Assembly: GCF_964204645.1 (NCBI RefSeq)
Contig: NC_134025.1
Span: 16,770,001 to 16,834,000 of the forward strand
Source of the DNA: Tubulanus polymorphus
Lineage: Eukaryota > Nemertea > Palaeonemertea > Tubulaniformes > Tubulanidae
DNA: 64,000 nucleotides
Direction: 5' to 3'
Positions 12,411-23,584 of this stretch are shown here, one piece after another. A program made the position numbers and the translations under genes. Within the stretch, counting starts at the first letter, position 1. Each line of letters opens with the position of its first letter. The notes below the pieces were generated by a model. The model was not told where the DNA came from. It did no database searches and saw nothing but the letters and a program-made list of their open reading frames with translations.

Positions 12411-12714
12411 AGTGCTTTTTAAAAAATGTATGCGTGGCACTATTTTAAGCGCGGACTAATACAGTTTTACTTCTAGATAGGGGTGGCGCAACTTCAGAAT
12501 TTCAATTTTTTTATTTCGGCAATATTTAATTAACCGAGCAACAAAAATTCATCATATACAAACTCAACCTTCCTTTTTTCATATTTAAGCGACTGTGAAA
12601 GTTTCAGACGCGTACGTGGCGTTAAACGGACATAATCGTTTGACGTGACGGATTTCACGATAACAATAGGACGACGTGTACTACGTACCGTCATCCTAAC
12701 AAGGAAAACAACAA
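12411..12714. other. No gene recognised
   Basis: Only a 65-residue minus-strand frame of no recognisable kind (12530-12727) is present. Confidence 0.4.
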
Positions 12715-12865
12715 CCGTTATAGCCAATATACGAAAGGAACCTAGATTCCATTACTGCATTAAATGTGTGTAAATATCAGAGCCCAAGAAAGTTTCTAAC
12801 GAAAGTTATCGACTCCCCAAGCAAGTTATCAATCCGTGTGATAGCAATATGGGCTTGCCCATGAA
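12715..12865 (+). repeat. Dispersed copy of the 9307-9470 spacer
   Basis: It shares ccgttatagccaatat, gaaaggaacctag, tactgcattaaatgtgtgt and ccccaagcaagttatcaatcc with 9310-9450, with small insertions. Confidence 0.55.
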
Positions 12866-13489
12866 AACATATGTTTTGTGTATCGAAGTTTAGGATGTGT
12901 CCTCATATTTGCGAGAACCCTTCTTTAAAATGCGAAGCTAGTTTACACTAGGCCGGATGTTCCTCTTGCCTTCTTACGGTCCGTCGAGAACATCTAAGAG
13001 GGCCTAATCTGTGGTTTGGCCACTAAAATTTGTCGCTGCCTTTATGTGGGAACAGTTCATAGCTACACACAGCCAAGGTATTCAAAAGACGGTAAAATTA
13101 GCGCGATATTCGACGAAATATGAGCATTGTATTATAACGCTTATGTGTGCTGCAGGCGATGTGTTCTCACAATGAAGTCATCAACATCACCGCGCAAACG
13201 TGAGCGTCCCGTTGCCAGAGCTGTTGCTACGGGTTTTTCTCCAGTTCGGATAATGATATTGGAAAAATTTTTCACGTGGCTACTATAGATGCATACGGTC
13301 AAAGTTTTATACAAAAAAAATTAGATTTAAAAATTTTTTCAAAGCCTTCATGACCCCTTCAACGCTTTTATATTAAAAAGTTTGATTATTTTAGGACAAA
13401 AGCAAAAAAAGATTAATTAATATTTTTATATTCTTGAACTTATTGCTATTTTTTGATTTGCTGATATTTTTTTGTCATTTCGTAATTAC
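12866..13489. other. Gene-free stretch
   Basis: AT-rich, with poly-A and poly-T runs at 13312-13345. No gene or strong repeat recognised. Confidence 0.4.
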
Positions 13490-14115
13490 TCCCAGCTGCT
13501 GAGGTTATTCCCTAAACAACCAATCAGAGTACAGCTTTCTCATAATGATGTAAAAAAGCTTATGATTATGTAGGGCAAACTTCGGTCATCGGAGTTAGTT
13601 GACTATAGTCGAACTAAATGAAACAAAATGTCCATTAGTCGGAACAATGGTCCGGAAATGGTCGACCACACAATTGAGCACAGTTGCTATGGTATAGTTC
13701 ACTATAATATAGGTTCAAGATGGCCGACACTGTAAAATACGTTCAAACCGGAATATAGTGTGCTCGGTTATTAGTTCCGACAACTAGTCGACTAGCAACG
13801 AAAATCTAGTTGGCCTCGGCTGCGGCCTGAACGGTTGAGGAGTCGTGATTAGCTGAAAGAGCCCACGTAATCTTCGCAGAATTAAGGTATTAATTTTTCA
13901 GATGGAACATATATTCGCGAAAAAATACCAAACTTTGAATGCTAATTACTGCGTAACTGGAACACTAACAGTTTCATCTCCTCACCGTTTTATCTTTTGT
14001 TTGGTACCGTTTTGAATGGCACTAATCGCATAACGAAAGTGTACGGTACAAAATACGAGTTTACGTGCACGGCATTTTGTGGGCAATTTATTTCCAGAAA
14101 GGTCTCCACAGTCAT
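13490..14115. repeat. Dispersed repeat R1, copy 3
   Basis: It contains the cagctgctg..gttattccct and accaatcagag blocks of the 8330-8400 copy and the cactaatcgcataac, gtgtacggtaca blocks of the 1640-1670 copy. It spans the two other partial copies and shows they belong to one element. No coding frame recognised. Confidence 0.55.
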
Positions 14116-14544
14116 TATGACGACTCCGTCGACATAACCTTTTAGCTGAATGTTAAGATGGAGAACACAGCTGTTTTCTTAGAAATATATGAATGCCAAT
14201 AAGAAATTGAGATAGTATTCACTAATTGACTACATGGACAGAGAATCGGTGGTCTTTGTCTGCCCAGAGTCGCACTGCTATATAATCCAACACTGCAAAA
14301 AACTGGCAAAGATAACTGAATATATGGGCAATTTTTAAGCTTAAACTGTTGCTCTTACAATTGGAGACAAGGCAATTCGATACTACGTATCTATGTCCCC
14401 CGCGATAGCCAGTAGGGAATGAATGACCCCCGAAGACACTAATCTTTGGTATAGAAAAATGATGAGTGTATCCAGGGGTAACCATACTATGAAATATCAT
14501 TTTCCCGCTATGAATGGTTATTTAAGAATTGAGTTTACAGGGTT
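14116..14544. other. No gene recognised
   Basis: The 92-residue minus frame 14222-14500 has no recognisable domain and may be the diverged upstream edge of the following array. Confidence 0.4.
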
Positions 14545-15765
14545 TTAGGCAAAAGACGTCTACCAACCTGGACCTATGACCCTAGAACTCCAAAATCACT
14601 AATGCACATCCTCTCCCAAGGAGTAATCATACTATGAAATAGCATTGTTCTGTTATCAATGGTTCTTCTTGGATCGTGTTTACAAGGTTTCATATGAATG
14701 ACATCTAGTGACCTTGACCTTTTTCCCCAAAATCAATAGAGCACATCCACTCCCTAGGGGTAATCATGCAATGTAATATCATTGTATTGCTATCAACAGT
14801 TCTTTCAGAATCACATTCACGACACAAGGTTTCACATGAATGACCTGAAGTGACCTTGACCTTTGATCCTTGGAGCCCAGAATCAATAGGGCACATCCTC
14901 TCCCTAGGGGTAATCATACTACATAATATCATGGTCCTGCCATCAACGGTTCTTCTGGAATGACGTTCACAAGGTTTCACATGAATGACCTGTAGTGACC
15001 TTGAACTTTGGTACTTGGACCCCAAAATCAATAGGGCACATCCTCTCCCTAGGGCTAATCATACTACATAATATCATGGTCCTGCTATCGACGGTTCTTC
15101 TTGAATCACATTCACAAGGTTTTACATGAATGACCTGTAGTGACCTAGACCTTTGATCCTTGGACCCCAGAATCAATAGGGCACATTCTCTCCCTAGGGG
15201 TATTCATACTACGTAATATCATGGTCCTGCTATCAACGGTTCTTCTTGAATGACGTTCACAAGGTTTCACATGAATGACCTGTAGTGACCTTGACCTTTG
15301 GTCCTTGGACCCCAAAATCAATAGGGCACATCCTCTCCCTAGGGGCAATCATACTACGTAATATCATGGTCCTGCTATCAACGGTTCGTCTTGAATGACG
15401 TTCACAAGCTTTCACATGAATGACCTGTAGTGACCTTGACCTTTGGTACTTGGACCCAAAAATCAATAGGGCACATCCTCTCCCTAGGGGTAATCATACT
15501 ACGTAATATCATGGTCCTGCTATCAGCGGTTCTTCTTGAATCACGTTCACAAGGTTTTACATGAATGACCTGTAGTGACCTTGACCTTTGGTCCTTGGAC
15601 CCCAAAATCAATAGGGCACATCCTCTCCCTAGGGGTAATCATACTGTGTAATATCATAGTCCTGCGATCAACAGTTCTTGAATCGCGTTCACAAGCTCAT
15701 TCGGATGGACAGACGGACGGACGGAGGCGGATACCAAGTCCGCCGCGCGGGGGACAAAAATGGTT
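14545..15765 (+). repeat. 145-bp tandem array with ACGG tail and terminal hairpin (family B)
   Basis: About seven to eight head-to-tail units of ~145 bp. Each unit has gtgaccttgacctttg, ccccaaaatcaatagggcac, tctccctaggggtaatcat and a cctgctatcaacggttctt block. Central units are nearly identical while the left edge is diverged. The array ends in gacagacggacggacgg, then gaggcggataccaagtcc and a GC-rich dyad before acaaaaa (15711-15765). The same tail ends the array at 23585-24065. Tandem core plus ACGG microsatellite plus conserved 3' end resembles pearl/Helentron-like elements. All open frames here translate the repeat. Confidence 0.8.
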
Positions 15766-15829
15766 TTTCATAATTATCAATCATTTCCTTAAAAATCTTT
15801 TGATCAAAAGTAAGATTCTATCACTTGTT

Positions 15830-16175
15830 CCATGAGTCATGCTGGAATTCATTGTGTGAAATCAAGATAATTCATCAACGTATTTTCATAATCTAATTAG
15901 AAAACATCACAAATGTGTAAAAAGTCCTGATTTAGTCGAACAACATTGGCCGCCAGTTAGTCATCTTTATTTTGATCGGACCAGTTTTCGGGCAGGTGTA
16001 TCTTTGGTGTATACATATACAAACCACAGATCAAGACAATTCATAGAGGCGTCTTCAAAACTTCCCAAAATAACTGGATTCCATCTATGGATGGGTGGAC
16101 AGACAACAGACAGAAAAAAGGACGCAATGGAGTACTGGCATAGCCTAATCAATGTCTAAGAGAGCAAGAATCGGC
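15830..16175 (+). repeat. Diverged 3' fragment of family A repeat
   Basis: Matches the 1-480 tail at aaatgtgtaaaaagtcctgat, gaacaacattggccgccagt, gatcggaccagttttcggg and acttcccaaaataactgga. The ACGG stretch is degenerate and the terminal hairpin is lost. It lies just downstream of the minus-strand exon at 16355-16642. Confidence 0.6.
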
Positions 16176-16354
16176 TTTTATAAGCCTACAAATGTGAAAA
16201 ACACCAGATAAGAGAAAACCTCCAAAAATGTTAAGGTGAGCCAAGTCTTCCCTAAATACAAATCACAAAACATGAGCTGGAAACAGATAAGAAATATGAA
16301 ACGCTCTTCTGATTTTCAAGTCAGTAATCTTAGCAGTAAAGAAAATTTACTTAC

Positions 16355-16642
16355 CAAATGGATGCCCACCAGAATCAATGAACATATATGAATGGTGAGT
16401 ATTTGGCGTGATAGGATAACTGTTGAAACCATGAGTAAAATTAAACTGATCGACGTACTGTGGTGGTAAATGACTACCATAACTTGATATTGGTAACTGG
16501 GCAATAGGCTTTTGAATTTGATTTGTCCATGAAACTGATGTTGTTGAATCACTGTGTGGATTATAGCGTATTTCACAGTTCAGCGGCCCTGATTCAACAT
16601 GATCTGAGGCATGCACCTTTGAAATAGGTGGGCTATCCACAA
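16355..16642 (-). CDS. Probable internal exon of the DMRT-like gene
   Basis: A minus-strand exon of 288 bp lies between a strong acceptor (pyrimidine-rich run ending CATTTTAG at 16643-16650) and a consensus donor (GTAAGTAAAT from 16354 down). Its frame enters and leaves in phase 1. The upstream DM-domain exon at 20977-21251 also ends in phase 1, and joining them keeps an open frame. The ~96 residues are rich in Ser, Pro, His, Tyr and Asn (for example VDSPPISKVHASDH), as in the low-complexity parts of transcription factors, and hold no domain I recognise. Assignment to the same gene rests on strand, order, phase and splice quality and is inferred. A longer open frame at 16347-16802 runs through the splice sites into intron and should not be taken as a membrane protein. 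Confidence 0.55.
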
Positions 16643-17675
16643 CTAAAATGAAAATTAGAAATAATACCATGATAAAGGGTCCACAGACTACACTGTAAGT
16701 TGCTGTGTTATATATAGTCAGATTTGTTATCAAGCAATGTTTGAGGTGTAACACTTCATGAGCAAAATGATTCTTGGGTGATATTTGTGCCTTATCTGAC
16801 ACCTTGTATAGAAGAAATATCGCTACCCGTACAACATAGATTCACTTCATTTCCTAAATTCTATTGTGTATATTCATTATCAAGATGAGTCCATTCTCAA
16901 ATTGATTATGATAACATTGATGATTTAGAAGCATTTCTAGTAACTATTGATCAAATTGAACTTTCGTCCGCATTGACTGGCAGTATGTGGCAGATTTTAC
17001 AATAATGGGAACCAAAATCTAACAATATGTGCCAATTTTCAAATATGCTTCTTGCAGATGAAATCTTTGAGAAGTTGATTTACATCCAAACTTTGAGTGC
17101 TCTGATTTTTAGAATCAAATTCTCGCATTACACGCAGGTACACACATTACGCATTTCACTTAGTTTACAGACGCTCAAAGGTTGTAATAAGTAAAATTTT
17201 AAAATAAAAGCCCTACACCTGGGTGCTCTTTCTGGAACTAATTTTTGGCAGTTTTTACTGATGACAAGAGCATGTAACCAGGGCCTTGCTTGTTACACGA
17301 AGGTACGTCTTAAGGTAAATGCGACAAAGTCGAACAATATGACGAAGTGCGTGCCTATTGGCTCATTCAATTGTTATGCTAAAAATAACCGCGCCCGTGC
17401 ACAGTGTTACTTACTGCATGCTGGCTGAATACAGAATGTTACCAGGACTTATGTCAAGGTTTTACAACATTTTGATTTTCAATTTTACTCCTATAGAATT
17501 GATAAATCAAGCAAATCAGTCGATTTGTCAACTGACTTGACATGGATAGATAAGATGGCAGAAAAGAATCTCCCACTGGTTACAAAAACTCCCACTGGTG
17601 GAAAAATCAAAAACCCCTCTTCATCTCCTCAACAAACAGCTCGTTTACACCTACAATAATAAACTTTGTCATAAC
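16643..17675. other. Intronic sequence, no further gene seen
   Basis: AT-rich sequence lying in the proposed 4.3-kb intron between the two minus-strand exons. No repeat family or coding frame was recognised. Confidence 0.4.
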
Positions 17676-19365
17676 CTAACACACAATTCTAGCAAAACGG
17701 CCGAACCATTGAATATCGGTGTATATAAAACGCCACTTCACACACATTGAATCCGGTATGGGATCATCCCAATCACACTTTTCTGACCAAATGTTCTGTA
17801 TAAAGTTCTTAACAGTTACTATAATCAGACCTGCAATTCCGAGTGGATCGTAGATTTTCAATGCGTCGCTCAGTACTTGTCGTTTTGTAATCATATCGGT
17901 ACGTACGGATTTCAATTCAACGGTCGCGAACTTCAACCTATCACCTCCTAAATGCCATTTAAGTCCTAAGACTCCATCTATCGATTTACCACTGGACACG
18001 TTGTCTTCAATACATTTCCCTGCTACCGTCGGATCATTCGTGGTCCAACTACGTAAGTTGAAACCACCCTGTCGCATAACACTTCTAGCTGTATCATAGA
18101 ATTGTCGAGCTTGGCCAGCAGGGATGCTGACTATCAGATTATCGACATATAGATTATCGTTCATCATGAGAGTGTACGGACTTTCAACCACCTTCAGGTG
18201 ATGCCATAACGTCACATTTAAAATAAACGGCGAGCTTTTAGCTCCAAAGAGAATCACTTTGAATCGCTTTACCACAAGGTCACTTGTGGCGTCCTCAGGA
18301 TCACTGAGCCATAAGAAACGTGTATAGTCTCTGTCATCTGGATGTAACGAAATCTGAAGGAATGCTTTGTCAATATGAAGTATCATTGCAATATCGAACA
18401 AACGTAATCTTAGCAAAATCGACGATATGCTATTTTGCAGCGCTGGACCGCTCTCCAGACAATCATTTAAACTCGGAGTATATGACGACGCGCGACTACT
18501 ACAATTAAACACGATTATGAGCGGAGTCGTAACAGAACCAGTGCGATATACCGGATGATGGGGCAAGTAGTGTAACCGGGACCTCGCAGCGTTATTAACA
18601 TCATACACCCTTTCAATAAATCCGCGGTTGAATTGGTCTTGCATGACGTCCAAGTAATATTTCAACTCACCGCGCTTCATTAAACGCTTAACTGTTGACT
18701 CGGTTGTACGTAAAGCTTGCATATAGTTCGTCGGTAACGGGGGATGGTTGCTTTTCCAAGGTAAGCGTGCCTCGTACCTTTCGCCGTTGAACGAAATTGA
18801 ATTTCGACAATACCCTTCTAAGTCAAATAAGTCAGTATCCCCATGGGGCTCTGAAATACCCATTGACTCAAGTTCCCAGAACTTTTTCACATTGGCGGTG
18901 AGCGAATCACTCGACTCAAAAACGCACTGTGCGGTGACGCATGAACTGGTAGGTAGGGACGATGGTATCGGTAGCACTGGCTTCAGTTTAATGGGTCCAG
19001 ATAACAAATACCCGAACTTTGACTGAACAGCTGTAGGGCCGTCACCCTTAATTACTGGACCTTCAACCATGCCCCAATAATTGTCGGCGCCTATGAGTAG
19101 ATCAATATTATGAAGTTCTCCATCAGTGATCGGTTTAGCTAACTTCAGCCCACTCAAATGGGGAGCCGACTCGATCACTTTGTGCCAAGCGTAATTTCTC
19201 AACATGCCTGTCACGCATTGCACCACATACTCCTGAATAGGAATATGTCCCGAATTTGTTATACATACACTCTCACAATGTCCGCGAGTATTTGTACAGT
19301 TTTACTGCCAAAGCCACTAATAGATTTAATGTCGGGACCCAGTGATTGTTCCGCCATAGTTCACA
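17676..19365 (-). pseudogene. BEL/Pao retrotransposon pol fragment (protease end and reverse transcriptase)
   Basis: The uninterrupted frame 17676-19226 (minus) gives about 516 residues. Its first ~80 resemble the end of the retropepsin-like DUF1758 region (LLIGADNYW). The reverse transcriptase core of the Pao family follows, with HHPVYRTGSVTTPL, LFGAKSSPFILN and the active-site box YVDN near 18138-18149 (YVDD in many relatives). It ends within the connection region; RNase H and integrase are absent. Upstream the frame is shifted near 19240, where another minus frame continues toward 19358. An ATG in that frame lies close to the primer site, so gag appears deleted. This element sits in an intron of the DMRT-like gene, in the same transcriptional orientation. 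Confidence 0.8.
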
Positions 19366-19401
19366 AAATTTTAATAGGTAATCCTTAGGTCGCTGGTTCA
19401 T

Positions 19402-19419
19402 ATCCTGCTCGAGGGACCA
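19402..19419 (-). promoter_or_regulatory. Candidate primer-binding site of the BEL/Pao remnant
   Basis: On the minus strand TGGTCCCTCGAGCAGGAT would pair with the 3' end of a tRNA ending in CCA. The complement continues on the plus strand as ggttcatatcc, which looks like a tRNA T-loop. A TG..-ending LTR border could lie three bases away at 19423. Only about 60 bp separate it from the first pol-like frame, consistent with a large internal deletion. The tRNA species was not identified. Confidence 0.45.
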
Positions 19420-19422
19420 TTC

Positions 19423-20976
19423 TGTCAGCGTTTGCACGACAGAAAGTAGAAGACATACAGTATCTACAACAGTTTATTTACAAATCACAACATAATTCAT
19501 TACACAGATTGAAACACGAGATGAGCGGCGGGCAGCTTGCGTGCCGTCTAACATACAACAACCATTTAAGCGGCGGACTCGCCGACAAGGCCTATCAAGA
19601 TACAGAGGCATCTTTGCAATCATCCCCCTGGGGGTAGAGTTTCTATTTCTTCAAATCGCTGCTAGTCCTACAGTTTTAATCAGATCAATTCCAAATTTAG
19701 TATGAATGTTCTATGCATCTAGGCCTATGAAGTAACAGAGGCATTTTTTGGATTCGTCCCCCAGTTTCTATTTCTTCAAATTGCTATAAGTCCTACAGTT
19801 TTAATCACCTCAAGTCCAAATTTAGTATGAATGTTCTATGGGCCAATACCTACAAAATACAGGGCCTTTTTGGATTTGGCCACAAGGGAGCACCCCTAGG
19901 TATGCAGCTTCTATTTCTTCAAATCACACAGCGGAGCTATATAAGCTGATAGGCTCCTAGTGGTAATTTTTGAAGACACGTCTGTCAATTGTCTCTATAT
20001 TTTTGGTTTTTTCACATATCTACCCTAGACAAATAATGAAGCTAGAAGGTGAATATATCATTGAGGAAAGCCTTGGTAGCAGCATTATTACTAACTTTAG
20101 TGAGATCAATGTTAAAGTCACCTAGTATCTAAAAGTTGTTTTGGGGAATTTTGGATAGTGACATTTATTTCATGAATAAAGTGATGAATAGGGTCACCTG
20201 ATTGTTTGTACATTACGCCAATTGTTACTTTTTCTCTAGCAGACAAATTAACTTCGCAAAAGAGAAGTTCAAAACATGTTGATCGAATTGATAGGTCTTC
20301 ACGGATTTTGTACTAGAAACGATTATCAATATAAAGTGCCATACCCCCAGAATGATTGAAGTATCTATTGAAAAATATACTATTGTAACCATCCGAGTTA
20401 TAACAAGTATGATAAGCATTTCATCAGATGCCCACGTTTCGGGAACGCAAACAATGCTAGGTAAATTAACAAATGCATCGAGGGTGTCTCTTAAAGACTT
20501 AAAAATACTTATTAAAGCGTCTGATGTTGGAATGGTAGATCCACGTCCCGTGCTTTTGCGATGGAACGTTGAGAAGCTGGTTAAGCTGATATATTGAGTA
20601 GCATGAATCATCAACGTTATCCTCATCGCAGGCTTGATTGAAATTGAAGTCATTTAACATGCCAATTCATGCTTTCAGAATTAGGAGGAACAAGCATTGC
20701 GTGCCATAAAATGATTAATTGATAATAGTTTACCACAATTGGCAATATATTATAGAAGATATCATGTCTATATCCGATACTATTAACATGGAAATCAAAA
20801 CATACATTTATAATGCATGTGCGTAATTGATTAACGAGCAAAAGAATAAACTATAGGCCTCTTATGATACTAGGTTACTATTAATACAATAGGTCCTATC
20901 GAATGAACTTCTGTTATTTCCTGCGTTAGAATCTTGAAATAGGTCTTAAGCTATGCTGTTCAACTATATCATTTAC
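19423..20976. other. Intronic sequence, possible residual LTR, otherwise no gene
   Basis: The first ~100 bp may be the 5' LTR of the BEL/Pao element (minus-strand aataaactgttgtag near 19470). From 19650 to 19960 three diverged units containing ttctatttcttcaaat(cg)ct and tcctacagttttaat recur at ~110-130 bp intervals. The plus frame 20352-20597 and minus frame 20225-20653 have no domain I recognise. Confidence 0.4.
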
Positions 20977-21251
20977 CGATTTCCTCTTCATCTGTTGAAC
21001 TTGGTTGTTCATTATGATTCAATGCCAAATAACCTGCAGCTGACTTGGGCTCCCTTAACCTTTCGTTATCGCATGCCCGCTTTAATGCTATTTGAGCAGC
21101 CACAATTCGTTTTCTTTCCGTCAAAAGTAGGCATTTGTAACAGTTGCAGTAGCGAAATTTACAGAAATGTTTATGTCCTTTTACATCTAACATAAAGCCA
21201 TGGTTTCGACATCTTGCACATTTTGGAGAAGTTCGTCTCAGTACATTCCCA
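20977..21251 (-). CDS. DM-domain exon of a DMRT-like transcription factor
   Basis: A minus-strand exon encodes a nearly complete DM domain: [16 protein letters not shown], then [17 protein letters not shown], then [19 protein letters not shown]. The zinc-binding Cys and His residues of this intertwined zinc module and the following recognition helix are all present. DM proteins (doublesex, mab-3, Dmrt) bind the DNA minor groove and act in sex differentiation and development. The acceptor is TTCTCTTTTCAG at 21252-21263 and the donor is ATCG/GTAAAT at 20977-20976. The exon starts in phase 2 and ends in phase 1; if unspliced the frame stops at 20969. The 5' exon with the start codon was not found. 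Which DMRT subfamily it belongs to cannot be told from this exon. Confidence 0.85.
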
Positions 21252-21577
21252 CTGAAAAGAGAAGCAAAAATTAACAAGGTGCCCATGGGCACTGTTAGAT
21301 TCAGGGCAAAAGTTAGTGAATTGAAGGAGTTAATCATATCCACCATACTAGACCATACAATGGTTTAGTAAGGTGCTCTAATCTGCTTATACTTGACATA
21401 AAAGGAAATGTATGATATAAAAGTATAATGTAATTAGATTTTAAATGACAAACAGTTGTTTATACAAGGAAGAGAAGGTAAATACATAACACATTTTAAG
21501 TAGGCCTAATAGATTTTGAAATGAAATACATATAAGCATTATAAATCAATAGCCTCCTAATAAATTATAAGGTTTCC
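21252..21577. other. Upstream intron of the DMRT-like gene
   Basis: No exon recognised. From 21468 the sequence (aagagaaggtaaatac, agtaggcctaa, agattttgaaatgaaat) matches 26361-26430, the left edge of a diverged duplication. Confidence 0.45.
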
Positions 21578-22191
21578 TTAACCCTTTTAAGTTCATGCTC
21601 GACCCTAGGTCGTGAGGGAAAAACATTGGCTTTACGTTCATGCTCCGGCGTGCGCTGTAAAAGTGTAAATAATCGTCGTTTCACCTACAGGTTTTCATCA
21701 TAGCACATCATTAGTCGGTAGATGGCGTTTCTGTCGATTATTCACCGTAAAAACTTTTGATGGTTGCAATTCATTGTTTTTGAGCAATTTTGAATCAAAT
21801 TTGTCATTTTTTCGAAATAAAAAAGGTAAAATCATGAATACAGATCAAGTTTTATTACAAATCTTTGCTTATGATGAGTTTGGAGACGATGATTTAGAGC
21901 TAATAGACAGTGAATCCAGTGACTTTATAAAACAGTTTAGATGATATTTATGATATAGACGACTCTGATGAATCTGACCAATGCTATCTAACTAAAATAC
22001 TCAAACCTGGTATCATATGAAAGGTCATAATATTGTCTACAAATTTTCTTTTTCATTGCTAAGCTATGGGACCGATAGTTTTTGAACTTTATGGCTTCAA
22101 ATATGAGTTTTCGAAAAGCGCAACAATGGCCGAAAATAATTGAATTTCTAGGGTAGTCACAGATTAAAAAACTTGAACTTAAAAGGGTTAA
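21578..22191 (+). mobile_element. Second piggyBac-like non-autonomous element (different subfamily)
   Basis: It is bounded by TTAA at 21578-21581 and 22188-22191 with inverted ends CCCTTTTAAGTTCA / TTGAACTTAAAAGGG. From the ATG at 21836 a short frame runs MNTDQVLLQIFAYDEFGDDD and on to a stop near 21942. Such an acidic start resembles piggyBac transposase N-termini. The 614-bp length leaves no room for a catalytic domain. Termini and ORF differ from the 9870 and 40101 elements, so this is a separate subfamily. Confidence 0.7.
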
Positions 22192-22654
22192 ATCAACAGC
22201 ATCTCAGATCAAATATTTATATTTTTGTTGCTGAAGCTCTTATTAAATCTAATTTACTAATCTATAATAAATCTAGGCAACATATCTACCTTGTACATTA
22301 CTTTTTTAAACAATGATCAATGATATTTTACTATAACAGACCCGGCAGTTTTAGAAATGAATCGATAAACATTTAACAACTAAAAAGTTTCTTTCTGTGT
22401 GGTTGGGTTAGTAACAAGTTCGACATTCTAATGAATTCTCTATCTATTCTTAAATTACAGTTCGACATGAACAATGTGTACGTGTGAGCGATATTTATTA
22501 GGCGGACAGAAGCGACAATCCAAGTTCCCTCATAGTATCATTCTAACAGCAATGCAGTTTAAACCACGCCATATGAGAAAGCATGCGGATCGTGGCCACC
22601 CTACTACGTACCGCACCAGTCTCATCATAAACCTTAGCTTCAAGGAGTAGCGCA
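22192..22654. other. No gene recognised
   Basis: AT-rich sequence with no recognisable open frame or repeat. Confidence 0.4.
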
Positions 22655-23190
22655 TAAGAGACGCAGAGGTCAACAAGACGAATCAAACGCAGCGGCAGGG
22701 TCGTAACCAGTAAGCTGCAGCTCATGCAGCGTTCGACTCCTACTATATACTACACAATATTGGTCAAACCGTATGGTGTTTCTTAATGTGAATTAGCATT
22801 GTTTAAAATTCATCTGCATATCGATATAAACATTTTTATCAAGATAATCCCGGGCGTATGCATAATTAATTTCAGTTCAAATATATCCAAACAAATCTTT
22901 TTTTAATTAAGAGAATATCCTTTATCTAAGATTAACGGCTCCGTTGATTTTGGTGAGCTTCATGTGTTGCGAAAACGAGGGCGCTATCATCACAGCTCCT
23001 CAGTAAACACTGCAAACTACGCCGCGCATCGACATGCAATTTTCAGCACAGTACAAGAAAAATTAAAAATCCTCGTCAATTTTATTTCTTCTTGTATAGT
23101 TTTCTTATTGAAGAATTTTATATGTTGTATCAGTAATATATAAAAAGCCTACTTGTAAATTCGACAGCAAATGATTTACAATTCCGCTCA
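22655..23190 (+). repeat. Divergent duplication, copy 1 (uninterrupted)
   Basis: It matches 26450-26810 plus 28884-28950 through tactayrcaatattggtc, gtttaaaattcatctgcata, atcacagctccKcagtaaa, gcaattttcagcacagtac and tatgttgtRtca. The stretch 23130-23160 is continuous here, whereas in copy 2 a 2.07-kb element separates the two sides, so copy 1 acts as the empty site. Confidence 0.65.
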
Positions 23191-23200
23191 TGTGTTTACA

Positions 23201-23240
23201 AGTGTAGGAAAAATAACTACAAGTGTAGGAAAAATAACTT
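23201..23240 (+). repeat. Two copies of a 20-bp unit
   Basis: caagtgtaggaaaaataact occurs twice in direct tandem. It follows the right edge of the duplication. Confidence 0.7.
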
Positions 23241-23540
23241 CGAGAATAACGAAGATACACTATGTATCAAAGCTCCAATGCTCATTTTTTAATAAGATTT
23301 GCAGTAAGTATTTCAGTGGAATTCTTCAGTCAAACATAAACAATTATAATTTAAATGTAGTTACATTAATAATTTGAGTTTTAGAAACATTCTCCGAGGG
23401 CCTGAGTAAAACTGTTTTTTTATCATAGTGAATCCAACGTTATATATTATATTTCTTACTGTTTCAAAAGGTCATTCAAAACGTATACTCAATTTTAGCA
23501 GTTTGTAATTTTGTATTTTATAGAAATAGAAAGAAACACA

Positions 23541-23582
23541 TACGCACGCACGCACGCACACATGCACGCACACACACACATT
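23541..23582. repeat. CA/CG-rich microsatellite
   Basis: Alternating cacgcacg and cacaca units of about 40 bp, lying just before the family B array. Confidence 0.75.
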
Positions 23583-23584
23583 CT

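Noticed and set aside
14545-15765. CRISPR-like array
   Set aside because: Units are contiguous without unique spacers and the setting is a eukaryotic nuclear genome.
14705-15835. A ladder of open frames on both strands with repeated residues, at first like a repeat protein
   Set aside because: They are translations of the 145-bp tandem array. Because 145 is not a multiple of three, the frame shifts from unit to unit, so no protein is conserved.
16347-16802. Single-exon gene for a 151-residue membrane protein
   Set aside because: The hydrophobic stretch lies upstream of a strong splice acceptor and is intron sequence. Only 16355-16642 is supported as exon.
19381-19419. tRNA gene
   Set aside because: Only the T-arm and acceptor 3' strand are present with CCA, which is not genome-encoded in animal tRNA genes; it fits a retroelement primer site on the minus strand.
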